A DNA stretch of 64,000 bases from Vibrio comitans. Lineage in GTDB: Bacteria; Pseudomonadota; Gammaproteobacteria; Enterobacterales; Vibrionaceae. Below are positions 8,718 through 15,939 of this stretch, piece by piece (within the stretch, counting starts at the first letter, position 1; each line of letters opens with the position of its first letter). The notes under the pieces were generated by a model, which ran no database searches, was not told the origin of the DNA, and saw only the letters and a program-made list of their open reading frames with translations. Position numbers and translations under genes: made by a program. The stretch is taken from positions 620,001 to 684,000 of the forward strand of contig AP024866.1 in assembly GCA_024346835.1 (NCBI GenBank), given 5' to 3'.

Positions 8718-8747
8718 ATAAAAACAGCACGCATATTGCGTGCTGTT
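8718..8747 (-). terminator. Intrinsic terminator of the small secreted-protein gene
   Basis: AACAGCACGCA and TGCGTGCTGTT form a perfect 11-bp stem with a three-base loop. On the minus strand T residues follow. Confidence 0.9.
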
Positions 8748-8775
8748 CAAGTTGGAAACTTTGCTGATGTTGAGT

Positions 8776-8997
8776 TTAGTCGTCCGTCAAAGAATAAATA
8801 TCATGGTTCGTGTCAGAGCGTGCTTCGTCTGCAACTGCTTTGCACTGTTCAACGTCGGCTGGGTTCAATCCCGCGGCCAGTTCAATCACTCTTTCATGAT
8901 CATTAACGGCTTGAGCCTTACCAATTTCCATACAAATGTCTGGGTTTGCTAGTACTGAACCGGAGAACAGTAGAGCAAGTATCGCTACACTTTTCAT
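8776..8997 (-). CDS. Small secreted protein of unknown function
   Basis: This 73-aa protein starts with a clear signal peptide (MKSVAILALLFSGSVLA, cleavage about residue 17). The remaining mature part of about 56 acidic residues has two cysteines (PDICMEIG and VEQCKAV), which could form one disulfide in the periplasm. A strong terminator follows it, which supports a real monocistronic gene. I do not recognise the family. Confidence 0.7.
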   Translation of the reverse strand: MKSVAILALLFSGSVLANPDICMEIGKAQAVNDHERVIELAAGLNPADVEQCKAVADEARSDTNHDIYSLTDD

Positions 8998-9093
8998 ATT
9001 TCCCTCGTCGATTTGGCTATTACTAGAACTCTTTACGTAGCAAAGCTTAGTTTAACGTGGTGGGAATACAAGCAACCACTGAGCGTGGGTGAA

Positions 9094-9519
9094 TCAGTGT
9101 TTATATCTAAATGTATTGCTGTCATCTAATATGTCGATCTTAATTGGCGCCAACCCTTTACTACTGTCTCCAATTTTGTTGAAGGCAACTAATGATAAAT
9201 CAATAACGCGTCCCTTTACGTACGGCCCTCTGTCGTTGATCTTTACATCAACACTCTTATTATTTGCGGTGTTTGTTACACGAACGATAGTGCCAAAAGG
9301 TAAGGTTTTGTGTGCTGCGGTGTAAGCTCGCATATTGTAGGTTTCACCGCTAGCAGTAAGCTTTCCATGATAAGCATTACCATACCAAGAGGCTTGGCCG
9401 TTGAGGTCATGATTTGATGCGTACTGTCTAGTTTTTGCCGAAGCGTTACTAGACGCTGATGAGCATCCAGAAAGAGTCAGAGTCAAAAGAATAGGAAGAA
9501 TTATCAGTAGTTTTTTCAT
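9094..9519 (-). CDS. RlpA-like double-psi beta-barrel lipoprotein
   Basis: This 141-aa lipoprotein has lipobox LSGC near residue 19, so it should be anchored in a membrane facing the periplasm. The rest is one RlpA-type barrel: GQASWYGNAYHGKLTASGE, AHKTLPFGTIVRVTN and VKINDRGPYVKGRVIDLS, the last two holding the conserved His and Asp of lytic-transglycosylase RlpA. Full-length RlpA has a C-terminal SPOR domain that binds denuded septal glycan; it is absent here. This is therefore a short RlpA paralogue whose targeting must differ. The ribosome-binding site is weak. Confidence 0.85.
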   Translation of the reverse strand: MKKLLIILPILLTLTLSGCSSASSNASAKTRQYASNHDLNGQASWYGNAYHGKLTASGETYNMRAYTAAHKTLPFGTIVRVTNTANNKSVDVKINDRGPYVKGRVIDLSLVAFNKIGDSSKGLAPIKIDILDDSNTFRYKH

Positions 9520-9688
9520 TTATAGTATCTATTTAGTATCAGATGGGTGTGTTTCGAATAGATCTTATCGGCGAATGAATTCCACACGTCATAGCAGTGT
9601 AAAGGATGATAACTATAAACAGGGTGCTGTTCTAATGAGCAATGCTTAGCTTACACTTTAAGCGACCTTGGTTTCTAAAGAGAGTATC

Positions 9689-10546
9689 TTATTCTTCTCC
9701 ATCACTTAACGCATACTTTATCTCCTCAGAAGAGAAACCCTTTCGAGAAAGCATGGCGTAAGCTTTGCTACGTTCTTTGAAATCATTTAGATCGTAAGAT
9801 TTCTTATGCAGCTGCTCGAGGCAAGAAGAAAAAAAGTCTATCTCTCCACGGTTAATGGCTTGCTCGATAAAGGCCTCGAGGTCAGTCGTATCTATCTTGC
9901 GTTGTTTTAGTTCTTGGCGAATAACTGTAAGACCTTTGCCTTTTCTCACATACTTGAGTACTTCTTTTTCAAGATCGGCTTTTTCAGCCTTTATCTCTAA
10001 ATTAGAACGTAAGGTATGTGCTCCGGTATGTTGAGAGATAGCGGTTTGCACCTGCCCAAAGGTAAATCCACGCTTTAATAGGGAGTTAACAAGCTTCTCT
10101 CGACTTATCGTAAATTCCTGATATTGGTTATTGAGTCGGTCAACTAAAATGGTCAATTCGTCTATTTCTAGTCGCTGTTTAACCGTGTCGATAGCAGTAA
10201 TAATGATCTGCTCGGCAATCCCTTTATGCTTCAATTTCTCGATAATGTAAGTAGAGCCATATTCATTACTAAAACAGCGCTCAGCAAACTGCTCGGCAAA
10301 CACTGAATCAGATTTAAGGTAACCGTAATTTCGAAGGCTCTCTAAAGTCTGATTTATCCAATCTTGATTGTCCGTTTTCGCTTTGAGCTTTGCTAGTAGC
10401 TCACTCTCAGTCATATCCCTCTGAGTAAGATGCCACATAGCAGAGTTCATCACGCTTTCAATGCGCGTTGCTTTTCTTATCGGGTTAGACTCGGATTTCA
10501 TTGGTAATGGCCTAGGTTCAAACAGTGCAATGTCATCATACCTCAT
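9689..10546 (-). CDS. RecX-like regulatory protein, long form
   Basis: The protein has repeated three-helix RecX-type units: AMWHLTQRDMTESELLAKL, WINQTLESLRNYGYLKSDSVFAEQFAE, VNSLLKRGFTFGQVQTAI and AYAMLSRKGFSSEEIKYAL. Canonical RecX, a modulator of RecA filaments, is about 150 aa; this one is about 285. No recA is adjacent. The start is uncertain: the frame extends to a TTG at 10609 without a ribosome-binding site, ATG 10546 is used here, and ATG 10501 is also possible. A TATATGCAAT sequence near 10590 could be its -10 box, which favours the inner starts. Confidence 0.7.
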   Translation of the reverse strand: MRYDDIALFEPRPLPMKSESNPIRKATRIESVMNSAMWHLTQRDMTESELLAKLKAKTDNQDWINQTLESLRNYGYLKSDSVFAEQFAERCFSNEYGSTYIIEKLKHKGIAEQIIITAIDTVKQRLEIDELTILVDRLNNQYQEFTISREKLVNSLLKRGFTFGQVQTAISQHTGAHTLRSNLEIKAEKADLEKEVLKYVRKGKGLTVIRQELKQRKIDTTDLEAFIEQAINRGEIDFFSSCLEQLHKKSYDLNDFKERSKAYAMLSRKGFSSEEIKYALSDGEE

Positions 10547-10639
10547 ATCAACGAATTGCCTACGTTGAGCTGACTTATTAATGACATTGCATATATACAC
10601 TGCGCTCAATCATTCATGGAAACAATGGAATAAGAAAAT

Positions 10640-11605
10640 ATGAAAATTAAACTGCTGATGTTGAGCTGCGCAGTATTGGCTCTAGCAGGTTGTAATAGTG
10701 ATGACTCTTCGAATTCTGGTACGCCACCTACCAATAGCACCGCTCTAGTCTCGTTTAGTGTATCTGATGCCCCTGTCGAGGATGCGGAAGAAGTGGTAGT
10801 GGCATTCGATGCGCTAGAACTGATTCACAAAAATGGTCAACGTTACTTCTTGAATGTTGTAGGAACTGAAAGCTCTGATGATTACCAGCAAATTGACTTG
10901 CTTGACTATCAAGGTTCAGATTCGAAGTTGATTCTTTCTGATGAGCGCATTGCCATCGGAAACTATAAAGAGTTGATTGTTCATACAAAGTCTAACCAAT
11001 CTCTACAATGGGTTACTGCGAATGGCCATCATGATCTTAAGGTGCCGAGCAACAAATTAAAGTTGGGCGGCTTTGAAGTTACTGCTGAAACCGTACAGTC
11101 TTTCACTATTGAGTTTGATCTACGCAAATCTCTGGTACTTCGAGGCAACAACAGTAACAACAATGGTTATATCCTTAAGCCTCATGGAGTGAAGATCGTT
11201 GATAACGGTTCAGCATCATCACTTTGGGGTAATGTTGATCCTGCCTTGTTCAGTCAAGGCGATGCATGTAGCACCGATGGCGGTAATTTTGTCTATCTAT
11301 ATCAAGGGCATAGTCACGTAGAAGGCAGCTTAGTTGATAATGTCGATATTGATGATCAGGATTACAATAACGACTTTGAATTACCAGAAGGCCATGTCGA
11401 GCCGTATGCGTCAGTTGGCGTAGAACAAAATGGCGATTACTACTTTGGGTTCATTCCAGCAGGAGATTACACAGTAGCCTTCACTTGCAGTGCCTACATT
11501 GACGATCCGATTCAATATGACCAAATCCTAATTGTTAACCCAAGTGAGCAAATGGCTGAAATTGCACTTCCGCCAACGCAAGAATACGAACATAATTTTC
11601 AGTAA
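10640..11605 (+). CDS. DUF4382 domain lipoprotein
   Basis: This 321-aa protein has lipobox LAGC (Cys18), then a Ser/Asn-rich linker and the DUF4382 signature LVSFSVSDAPVEDAEEVVVAFDALEL. DUF4382 proteins are surface or periplasmic lipoproteins of unknown role. The C-terminal part (from about 190) has GDYYFGFIPAGDYTVAFTC, like a carboxypeptidase-regulatory or collagen-binding beta sandwich. The reading frame stops at EHNFQ, but the -1 frame continues for 26 sensible codons to 11682, see findings. It is divergent from the recX-like gene. Confidence 0.8.
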   Translation: MKIKLLMLSCAVLALAGCNSDDSSNSGTPPTNSTALVSFSVSDAPVEDAEEVVVAFDALELIHKNGQRYFLNVVGTESSDDYQQIDLLDYQGSDSKLILSDERIAIGNYKELIVHTKSNQSLQWVTANGHHDLKVPSNKLKLGGFEVTAETVQSFTIEFDLRKSLVLRGNNSNNNGYILKPHGVKIVDNGSASSLWGNVDPALFSQGDACSTDGGNFVYLYQGHSHVEGSLVDNVDIDDQDYNNDFELPEGHVEPYASVGVEQNGDYYFGFIPAGDYTVAFTCSAYIDDPIQYDQILIVNPSEQMAEIALPPTQEYEHNFQ

Positions 11606-11709
11606 CGATCGCGAACGTTTCTGAAGCGACTGGTTCTGATGTAGGTGTACCTGCAGGTGTAGATGTCTCATACGCTTGGTAATCCATTACCTATAAAACT
11701 AGAAGTGTT

Positions 11710-11740
11710 AGCCCTTCCCCGGAGGGGCTTTTTTATTTTT
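11710..11740 (+). terminator. Intrinsic terminator after the DUF4382 gene
   Basis: AGCCCTTCC, a CC loop and GGAGGGGCT are followed by TTTTTTATTTTT. Confidence 0.85.
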
Positions 11741-11966
11741 CATGTTCAGACTCAGTTTACAAATTAATGCTTTAGTCATGCAAAAAGAGCCTTTTAGACT
11801 TTCATCTTATTATCCAAAAGTTACGTTTTATTCAGAAATTTAGTGGTGGATTAATAGGTAGGTATTTTTATGGGAGTTACTTTGAGTGTGCTTGACGTAG
11901 AGCGTGTTGAGAGTTGTCATAATTAGCCTCAGATATTTCAACACATTTCAGGACAGGATAATTAGG

Positions 11967-11993
11967 CAAAAAAGCCTCGATAGATATCGAGGC
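11967..11993 (-). terminator. Intrinsic terminator of the EEP lipoprotein gene
   Basis: GCCTCGATA and TATCGAGGC form a perfect 9-bp stem around GA. On the minus strand six T follow. Confidence 0.85.
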
Positions 11994-12013
11994 CTTGAGT
12001 ATATGAAAGATTC

Positions 12014-13378
12014 TTAGAGCTGAGCTTTAATCCAAATCATACGGTGGTCGGAAGATACATCTTTACCGTCGCCATAGTCACCAATGCGTTCGTCATTAAA
12101 CAACTTACGCCCTTCTTCGTAAGAAGCTGCCCAGTAAACACCAGAATCTATGACGTTTAGGTTGGCTGATGGCATCGCATAGTCCACCGCAAGACCAAAT
12201 GTAGATGTAATTCGGTTAGGCACAGGATGCTCAGAGCTTTTATCTACAGCATGTTCCGCTGCACCAAAACTTGTTGGATATAACTCACCGTTCATTACAT
12301 CTTGGTTTATAAGCGGGTCGTTATGGAACGTTTGCATTATTTCACTATAACCATCGCCATCCACTGGATCCAAGTTTTGATCGCCCATTACTACAAACTT
12401 AGAGTTTTCAGATAGGCCGCCTGTGTTGCCAGCATCATCGTAGAAGTAGTCTTTACCTAGCACGTAGTGGTGCCAAAACTCTACTTCTGCGCCGTTCTGA
12501 GCCTTATTCTTGCCTGGATCAAAGACTGGCGGAGTAGGGTGAGACATCAACAAGTGGATAACTTCATCGCCTTGTTCTGTTGGGATGATGATAGGGGTAT
12601 CTACATGATTTTTAGAAGAAAGACGGACTTGCTCCCACTCTTCTGCTGTGTACCATGCATCACCACATGCCATTCCATCAGGAATGGTTTCAGAGCCATC
12701 ACAGATAGTAATTGTTGGGATCTCTGCACCTTCCATATCTTTCCATCTGAATTCTTGGAAAGTACGAGTGTTTTGGGTGTCGATTTCGTACTTAGACATT
12801 AATGCAAATGCATATTGCCCATGATAGAAACCAAAGCCCCATCCATCACCTGGAAGTTGACCCGCTGTACCATTGTTATCTAGATCAAGGCCACTGTTTA
12901 ATCCAGTATTCGTTGAGTAAGATTCAGTGTAAGGGTATTCAATTGGTTCAAGGTTAGCTTCACCACCTGCACCGTTTAGACTTTGAGCAATAGACAGATA
13001 GTTTTCTTGGAATCCTACCAATGCGGCTTTGTCTTCGCCTGTACCATCGTTGTTGTACTCTGCCATCATCAAAATATCAGGGCGATTCTTTTGGATGATA
13101 GCTGCAACATTACGAATCTGGATGACCTTCTCGGCCATTTCTTTATCCTCGTCTGCGATAGAACTGTCTAGATAAGCAGTAACGAGTTCAGTTTGTTTAT
13201 CTGGGGTGACTTGCATTTCTGCCACTAGATCTTCAAAAGTATTGCGATCAAAAGAGAGATTATAAGTGGCGATCTTTACTTCATTAGGTTGAATATCTAC
13301 ATATTTAGTTTCGCTATTACAACCGGTTAGCAGTGCTGCGCCAATCAAAAGAGCGATAGGGGTTTTTATGGATTTCAT
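12014..13378 (-). CDS. Endonuclease/exonuclease/phosphatase-fold lipoprotein
   Basis: This 454-aa protein has lipobox LTGC (Cys20). The EEP (DNase I-like) metallophosphoesterase motifs follow: VKIATYNLSFD, DILMMAEYNN (metal Glu), HLLMSHPTPP, FVVMGDQNLDPVDGDG and SSDHRMIWI (catalytic Asp-His). Family members hydrolyse nucleic acids, phospholipids or phosphorylated small molecules. As an exported lipoprotein this one may scavenge phosphate from extracellular substrates, which is inference. It is monocistronic. Confidence 0.85.
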   Translation of the reverse strand: MKSIKTPIALLIGAALLTGCNSETKYVDIQPNEVKIATYNLSFDRNTFEDLVAEMQVTPDKQTELVTAYLDSSIADEDKEMAEKVIQIRNVAAIIQKNRPDILMMAEYNNDGTGEDKAALVGFQENYLSIAQSLNGAGGEANLEPIEYPYTESYSTNTGLNSGLDLDNNGTAGQLPGDGWGFGFYHGQYAFALMSKYEIDTQNTRTFQEFRWKDMEGAEIPTITICDGSETIPDGMACGDAWYTAEEWEQVRLSSKNHVDTPIIIPTEQGDEVIHLLMSHPTPPVFDPGKNKAQNGAEVEFWHHYVLGKDYFYDDAGNTGGLSENSKFVVMGDQNLDPVDGDGYSEIMQTFHNDPLINQDVMNGELYPTSFGAAEHAVDKSSEHPVPNRITSTFGLAVDYAMPSANLNVIDSGVYWAASYEEGRKLFNDERIGDYGDGKDVSSDHRMIWIKAQL

Positions 13379-13889
13379 TTAAGTACAATACCTTCTTGCT
13401 AGTTTGCGCGGATTTTAAAGGTATTCACAATACTTATGTGTGATCTAGCGCACGCAATCGTTTGCAGTGTTACATTGTTTGCTGTTTTATTGTGAGTTGA
13501 AATTTCATTGCGTTCGCTTTGTGAGCATATTCCATAGTAGCAAGGTAGTTTTTAGTCTTGTTCGCTTTTTGTCCAAGGGGGGAAATAGAACAGTAATATT
13601 TTTTGTGTGGATACTAAGAAAGAGTATTACTATCGTGAAAATAGAAGTTGTTATCAGAACAGAACTATGTCCCAAACTTTACATAGCCAACATCTGAGGT
13701 TACTCCTTTGAACAAGCTTCTGTTTGAGCTAGTTCTTTAGTAGACATAAAAGAGACTTTATTATTTTAAAGAGTAGTGATTAAGAAGCTTAGTAGTGGAT
13801 TTGCGAGAACAAGAGGTAGGTTTTTATAAGTGAATTACTTGCGGGGCCAAATCACAGGGTGAATGACAAGTTAACAGAGGCACATACAA
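13379..13889. other. Intergenic region left of the island
   Basis: About 510 bp without a convincing gene. The open frame at 13467-13697 has no ribosome-binding site and an implausible, Phe/Val-rich product. The stretch at 13754-13841 is a diverged copy of 11797-11884. The region ends at the old ssrA terminator. Confidence 0.6.
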
Positions 13890-13949
13890 AAAGGGCGATA
13901 ACCCGAGAGTTATCGCCCTTTCCAATCGATTGGTGGAGCTGGCGGGAGT
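13884..13949. repeat. Island left end: direct repeat of the ssrA 3' end plus terminator (attL)
   Basis: This 66-bp stretch parallels 22584-22650. Both begin ATACAAAAAGGGCG, contain a hairpin, and end with the identical 20 bp TTGGTGGAGCTGGCGGGAGT (13930-13949), the reverse complement of the tmRNA acceptor end. It marks the distal junction of an element that integrated into ssrA. Confidence 0.9.
13890..13920 (-). terminator. Orphaned ssrA terminator
   Basis: AAGGGCGATAAC and GTTATCGCCCTT form a perfect 12-bp stem with T residues following on the minus strand. It sits where the ssrA terminator would be before insertion and is now separated from ssrA by the island. Confidence 0.8.
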
Positions 13950-14018
13950 AGCCATCAAAAACATCAAAACCTTTTAACTTCAATGCGTTAAGCTGTTTGT
14001 GGTTTAAAATAAAAATCA

Positions 14019-14040
14019 CTTAGTACCGTATCTTAGTACC
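14019..14040 (+). repeat. Tandem CTTAGTACC repeats, putative integrase arm sites (left)
   Basis: CTTAGTACC occurs at 14019-14027 and 14032-14040, a 13-bp period. The same core with the same period and orientation occurs at 22538-22559 at the other end of the island. Confidence 0.65.
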
Positions 14041-14110
14041 TTTTTCGCATAGTCTCAATCCATGTTGAGAGTTTAAGCTCCACGAAAGGTGTCAGTTCAG
14101 CTCCTCAAAA

Positions 14111-14128
14111 GGGAGTTGAACCAGCGTC
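14111..14128 (-). repeat. Partial second copy of the tmRNA T-arm sequence
   Basis: GGGAGTTGAACCAGCGTC matches ssrA 22645-22662 at 17 of 18 positions. It continues the ssrA sequence that is cut at 13949, but 161 bp further in. Confidence 0.6.
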
Positions 14129-14138
14129 TAACAATACG

Positions 14139-15050
14139 CTAATTGTTTAATCTAGTCTTAATGATGTTGATACCATTTAGCTGACTTTCATTGAGTGGGA
14201 GTTTGCGCAACTTTTCGATAGTTTTTACTAGTCGGTTTTTTTGGCGACGTTGCTGCCTGACGCAGTGCTCCTCTTGAGTTTTGAGCCATTTATCAAACTG
14301 TATTTGCATCAACTTAATAAGTTTCTCTATTTCATGGGCTTCAGTAGCTTTTTTATACTGATGTTGCCAAGTTGAGAGCCTTCTGCCTTTCTCAATTTCA
14401 ATCGCTTCATAGCTTCTATGATCAATGCCTACATGCTTTAGCACTGAGTGGTTGAAAGCCTGTTTAATAAGCTTGGTCGCCTTTTTCTGTTGAAGTTCAT
14501 TTAGGGTTCGGGTGCCAACAACTTTTCCAATGATTAGGTGAACATGATCACCACTACCTCTTGTTCCGCTTTGTTCTTGTTGGTGCAACACGGCGCGGAT
14601 TTGTTGACGATATTGTTCGAACTCTGATCTCCTGAGCTTGCACAATTTCGCTAGAGCTAGACTGCAATCTTTGATGATGGATTGCCATTGTTGTTTAGTA
14701 GGACGATAGCCCTTTGGAAGAGTGAGGCAATACTCAATAGCGTAGCTGGATAAAGGGCGACCACCACGCCGATTATATATTTTTTGATGCAGTCGAAAGC
14801 TCTCACCTGCTATCGCTATTCGGTTCGAGGTTTCTGCATTTCCGAAAATAGAAACGATATGTTCGGTATGTTTGTGGTTGGCATGTTTTAGATTTAGCAG
14901 GTATCGTTCGCGCATCATGACGCCATCACTTGCATAGCGAACGGGTTGAGTTATTACAGTCCAATTTTTAAGCATGTTAGTCGTTTGCTTTAAGCTTACA
15001 AATTGACTTTCAGTGATGCAAACTACTGGACTGTTATCATGAGTATTCAT
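14139..15050 (-). CDS. Island protein with HUH-like motif (putative Rep/relaxase-type nuclease)
   Basis: This basic 303-aa protein has SGDHVHLIIGKVV (His169-Val-His171), the His-hydrophobe-His pattern of HUH nucleases that nick single-stranded DNA. An upstream SSYAIEYCLTLPKGYRPT block (about 101-118) holds candidate tyrosines, and the C-terminal third is a charged helical region. I do not recognise a named family. A rolling-circle Rep or mobilization relaxase is inferred from the motif and the mobile context. The ATG at 15050 has GGA seven bases upstream; a TTG at 15071 is less likely. It is divergent from the 114-aa gene. Confidence 0.5.
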   Translation of the reverse strand: MNTHDNSPVVCITESQFVSLKQTTNMLKNWTVITQPVRYASDGVMMRERYLLNLKHANHKHTEHIVSIFGNAETSNRIAIAGESFRLHQKIYNRRGGRPLSSYAIEYCLTLPKGYRPTKQQWQSIIKDCSLALAKLCKLRRSEFEQYRQQIRAVLHQQEQSGTRGSGDHVHLIIGKVVGTRTLNELQQKKATKLIKQAFNHSVLKHVGIDHRSYEAIEIEKGRRLSTWQHQYKKATEAHEIEKLIKLMQIQFDKWLKTQEEHCVRQQRRQKNRLVKTIEKLRKLPLNESQLNGINIIKTRLNN

Positions 15051-15189
15051 ATGTGGTTCCAGATAGGACAACTCACTACGTTCTTATGTTTTCCACTGGC
15101 AAGAATGGAGACCCTTCTTGACTACCCCTTTTAAAATACACAGCCATTTGAAGAGAGAAAAAATAATTATTACTCTTTAAATAAACGCT

Positions 15190-15534
15190 ATGAAAGAAGA
15201 AATTTCCGCTTCGGAACTAATCCAACTGCTACATGATTTAGACGATCTTGAAACTACCAGCCTTGAGAGCTTGGTTCTTGAGGGAGCAATGAAAGCAGGT
15301 TTTATTACTAAGGTTGACTCAGTGATCAATTTGCATAGACGTGCATGGATTGAAAAAGTGACTGAACATGCGAATGATGCTTATAAGTTAGAGGGTGTGG
15401 CTACAGGTGAACACTTGGCAGTAACAATCGATAACGTAAAGACGCTAATGAAAGTGAGAGATACTAAGGTCAGTGAAATACTGGAGTTGCTTGCTACAAA
15501 GGTATTAGATGCAACCCCGTCATATAAAAGGTGA
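15190..15534 (+). CDS. Small island protein of unknown function
   Basis: This 114-aa acidic, helix-rich protein (MKEEISASELIQLLHDLDDLE...) has no signal peptide or motif I recognise. It is transcribed away from the HUH-motif gene and is followed by its own terminator, so it is a separate unit. Possible roles are element regulator or anti-defence factor, but nothing in the sequence decides this. Confidence 0.6.
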   Translation: MKEEISASELIQLLHDLDDLETTSLESLVLEGAMKAGFITKVDSVINLHRRAWIEKVTEHANDAYKLEGVATGEHLAVTIDNVKTLMKVRDTKVSEILELLATKVLDATPSYKR

Positions 15535-15567
15535 CAGCACTCAGTAGAATTGTGTTCGGTTTGATTT

Positions 15568-15591
15568 AAGCGCCCTGAAAGGCGCTTTTTT
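15568..15591 (+). terminator. Intrinsic terminator after the 114-aa gene
   Basis: AAGCGCC, a six-base loop and GGCGCTT are followed by a T run. Confidence 0.9.
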
Positions 15592-15939
15592 GCTATGTAT
15601 CGCTGGCTCCCCACAAGGCTTCGAATGGAAAATAGGAGTTAAGGATGAAAAAACGTCCTAAAACAGCAAGCTCCTGCTACTTAGGGATATCACTTGGTTG
15701 AGCAGTTTCAATTGTAGCGGAGAGCCAATACAATATTTCAATAGAGTTGATGCTGCTTGAGTTGTCGAGAGGTGCCAAAAGGCTCTGAACGGAAGGGGGA
15801 CGTTGTTAGAGGTTTTGGTGTTAGAAAGTGATGCGCAAACTAGGTTTCTCTCTGCTGGCAATCTGCCGTTAAAGCTTTAGTGGGGAATCGTCGATTGTGC
15901 TAGTATGTGCCGAATTATATGTCTAGGGTTCAGGATTAA
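15592..15939 (+). other. Leader region of the restriction-modification operon
   Basis: About 350 bp without a normal-sized gene. An 18-codon frame at 15645-15701 (MKKRPKTASSCYLGISLG) has AGGAG six bases upstream of its ATG and could be a leader peptide or a gene relic. The reverse-strand frame at 15658-15861 shows no supporting feature. Confidence 0.45.

Larger units (their letters stand above)
11606..12013. other. Intergenic region with two terminators
   Basis: The first 77 bp encode the apparent frameshifted tail of the DUF4382 gene. Two terminators, given separately, close the flanking convergent genes. The rest is AT-rich, and 11797-11884 resembles 13754-13841. Confidence 0.6.

Noticed and set aside
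13467..13697. 76-codon open frame left of the island
   Set aside because: No ribosome-binding site, odd Phe/Val-rich composition and no motif; likely chance in AT-rich DNA.
15658..15861. 67-codon reverse open frame before the methylase
   Set aside because: It runs antisense through the operon leader, has no ribosome-binding site and no recognisable product.
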